Part shown: positions 63,001 through 64,000 of the stretch, one piece after another
How the letters are laid out: each line of letters begins with the position of its first letter
How positions within the stretch are numbered: position 1 is the stretch's first letter
The notes under the pieces: model-generated
The model's input: the letters and a program-made list of their open reading frames with translations, nothing else
What the model was told of the DNA's origin: nothing
Database searches by the model: none
NCBI GenBank assembly: GCA_947478525.1
Contig: CANJVU010000009.1
Coordinates: 18,374 to 82,373, forward strand
Direction: 5' to 3'
Source of the DNA: Thiotrichales bacterium
GTDB taxonomy: Bacteria > Pseudomonadota > Gammaproteobacteria > Francisellales > CACEW01
Length of the DNA: 64,000 nucleotides
Position numbers and translations under genes: made by a program

Positions 63001-63016
63001 TGAGTAATTTTACTCA
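63001..63016. promoter_or_regulatory. 16-base palindrome upstream of hsdM
   Basis: TGAGTAA and TTACTCA are perfect arms with a two-base spacer, 78 bases upstream of the hsdM start codon. It is a likely operator for the restriction operon, which may need delayed expression after transfer. Confidence 0.5.
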
Positions 63017-63055
63017 CAACTGTAATTGAACATTAAAAAATCATATCGTTTTGCT

Positions 63056-63451
63056 TTAAGATGATAACCCCTGGTTGCCACTCACATAAAACCAATGCCC
63101 CTGGACTTTCTCAAACCGACTCACCTCATGCAAAACCGATGGCTTATTGTGATATCGAAAATGTGCTTTAAACTCCACTACACCTGAATCCCCCTGCTCT
63201 TCTGCCCGAATCACTTCCAATTTCAACCATTGAATCAATGGCGCATCTCGCCTGACAGCCGTAATATCAAATGCCCTGGCAGCTTCACCCCTCATCGTTT
63301 TAACCAAATACGCAAATTTGCGTTTGGCAAAAGCGGTATATCGGGAACGCATGAGCGCTTCTGGCGTTGGTGCGGTTTGCTTGCCGGTGAGATAAGGTTC
63401 ACAGCATTCTGTGTAGGATTTGTTAGAATCACAGGGGCAAAGGGTTGGCAT
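63056..63451 (-). CDS. YchJ-family protein (SEC-C zinc motif)
   Basis: 131 residues. The N-terminal SEC-C motif (LCPCDSNKSYTECCEPYLTG) binds zinc; the following MRSRYTAFAKRKFAYLVKTM and VVEFKAHFRYHNKPSVLHEV segments give the YchJ/UPF0225 fold. Function is unknown in the family. Adjacent to the small gene at 63452, whose stop is immediately before its start. Confidence 0.88.
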   Translation of the reverse strand: MPTLCPCDSNKSYTECCEPYLTGKQTAPTPEALMRSRYTAFAKRKFAYLVKTMRGEAARAFDITAVRRDAPLIQWLKLEVIRAEEQGDSGVVEFKAHFRYHNKPSVLHEVSRFEKVQGHWFYVSGNQGLSS

Positions 63452-63718
63452 TTATGTTACTCCTTGCAGTACCCATGAAGGCACTTCGACTTTACGCCAT
63501 TGCAGTATCTGCTTTTTCTCACCCAGATAAAACTGGCGGTACGCGTTCACAGGGTCGCCTGGAATTCGATACTGTTCTGGCATAGCTTGTGGGCGTTCGG
63601 TGATACCCAAGTCTGGTATGGCTGGTGGTGTTAAAGATTCAATCACTGTCCAGGAACGGTGGTCATTGTCGTGCTCAAAGCGGTATCGATATTGTTGGTT
63701 TAATTGTGACCGCTCCAC
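63452..63718 (-). CDS. Short protein of unknown function, possibly truncated by the IS66 element
   Basis: 88 residues starting at a GTG. The sequence (HDNDHRSWTVIESLTPPAIP, IPGDPVNAYRQFYLGEKKQI) looks like the C-terminal part of a larger protein, and the IS66-like transposase end lies only 38 bases upstream, so the 5' part may have been lost on insertion. No domain was recognised. Confidence 0.5.
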   Translation of the reverse strand: MERSQLNQQYRYRFEHDNDHRSWTVIESLTPPAIPDLGITERPQAMPEQYRIPGDPVNAYRQFYLGEKKQILQWRKVEVPSWVLQGVT

Positions 63719-63755
63719 GAATCACACCTACGATTTAGTATGACCGGCGGATAAA

Positions 63756-64000
63756 CTACGCTGATTTGGGCTTTTTGATTTTTGGCAGATGTGCCTGTGC
63801 ATAGCGCGGTAGCAGTTGCTCCATTTTTCTAGGTGTATCGGCGTTAGGCAATTCGGTAAAGATAAATTTGAGATAATCAAATACCTTCAGATCATACAGC
63901 TTGGCGCTTTCAATCAGGCTGTAGAGATTGGCAGCCGCAATAGCACCGTTGGTGTTGCCACAGAAGAGCCAATTTTTTCTACCCACCGCAAAAGGCTTGA
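63756..64000 (-). mobile_element. tnpC: IS66-family transposase TnpC, C-terminal part
   Basis: The frame is open at the window edge (reading KPFAVGRKNWLFCGN, then 76 further residues), so the start is outside. GRKNWLF-G...GA-AAA-LYSLIESAK followed by YLKFIFTELPNADTP is the typical C-terminal end of IS66 transposases, including the short LPRYAQ tail. No terminal inverted repeat or target duplication could be confirmed at 63719-63755. Confidence 0.85.

Noticed and set aside
1..64000. CRISPR arrays, rRNA or tRNA genes, phage structural genes
   Set aside because: No regularly spaced direct repeats, no tRNA cloverleaf with CCA end, no rRNA-like sequence and no capsid, tail or terminase genes were seen.

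Overview
This window looks like chromosomal accessory DNA of a gammaproteobacterium, most likely a Legionellales-type (Legionella/Coxiella-like) bacterium. The main reason is a complete genomic-island type (GI/Tfc, MPF-G class) conjugation operon headed by its own CsrA-family regulator, an arrangement known from Legionella integrative conjugative elements (lvrC/csrT). No integrase, attachment site, intact relaxase or partition gene is visible, so neither end of the element lies inside the window. Species and element names are inference.

Layout. (1) 1-7934: the 3' part of a very large VasX-like protein, followed by three exported or membrane-anchored Sel1-repeat proteins; this reads as a candidate secreted toxin with its immunity genes. 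(2) 7955-12592: small-molecule enzymes (YciI-like protein, two alpha/beta hydrolases, MTA/SAH nucleosidase, SGNH hydrolase, two GNAT acetyltransferases). (3) 12965-25636: a compact biosynthetic cluster built on a single VOC-C-A-PCP-KS-ACP-TE hybrid NRPS/PKS without an acyltransferase, with a methyltransferase, a VUT-type transporter, an acyl-CoA-dehydrogenase-like flavoprotein, a cupin, an alpha/beta hydrolase and a Tet-like MFS exporter. (4) 25651-29227: ICE regulatory zone with an S24/CI-like repressor that appears unable to self-cleave, three small related proteins separated by strong hairpins, a Cro/CI-like regulator, and recognisable sigma-70 promoters with overlapping palindromes. (5) 29228-49235: the transfer operon: csrA, pilL, the coupling protein traD, a nearly full set of GI-type mating-pair genes including a VirB4/TraC ATPase and a TraG-like protein, and a TraI_2-like protein that has lost the HD residues. 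(6) 49362-52045: an SSB-like gene and five small genes, each of the five preceded by a G/C-rich hairpin and most by a pyrimidine tract complementary to its own Shine-Dalgarno sequence. (7) 52128-64000, all on the minus strand: a 910-residue unknown protein with possible cysteine-protease-like and HNH-like motifs, a zinc-finger pRiA4b-ORF3 protein, a YciI gene broken by one stop codon, a type I restriction-modification operon carrying an extra unknown gene between hsdM and hsdS, a YchJ protein and an IS66 fragment.

How it fits together. The repressors and CsrA-like protein probably keep the transfer operon silent until induction. The SSB-like protein and the hairpin-led small genes look like establishment or anti-defence genes. 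The restriction system, toxin candidate and biosynthetic cluster are typical cargo or neighbouring island content. The strongest candidates for undescribed biology are the repeated leader architecture at 49743-51598 (possible translational switch tied to the element's CsrA), the VOC-fused AT-less NRPS/PKS cluster, the degenerate MOBH-like protein, the VasX-like/Sel1 module and the 910-residue protein.
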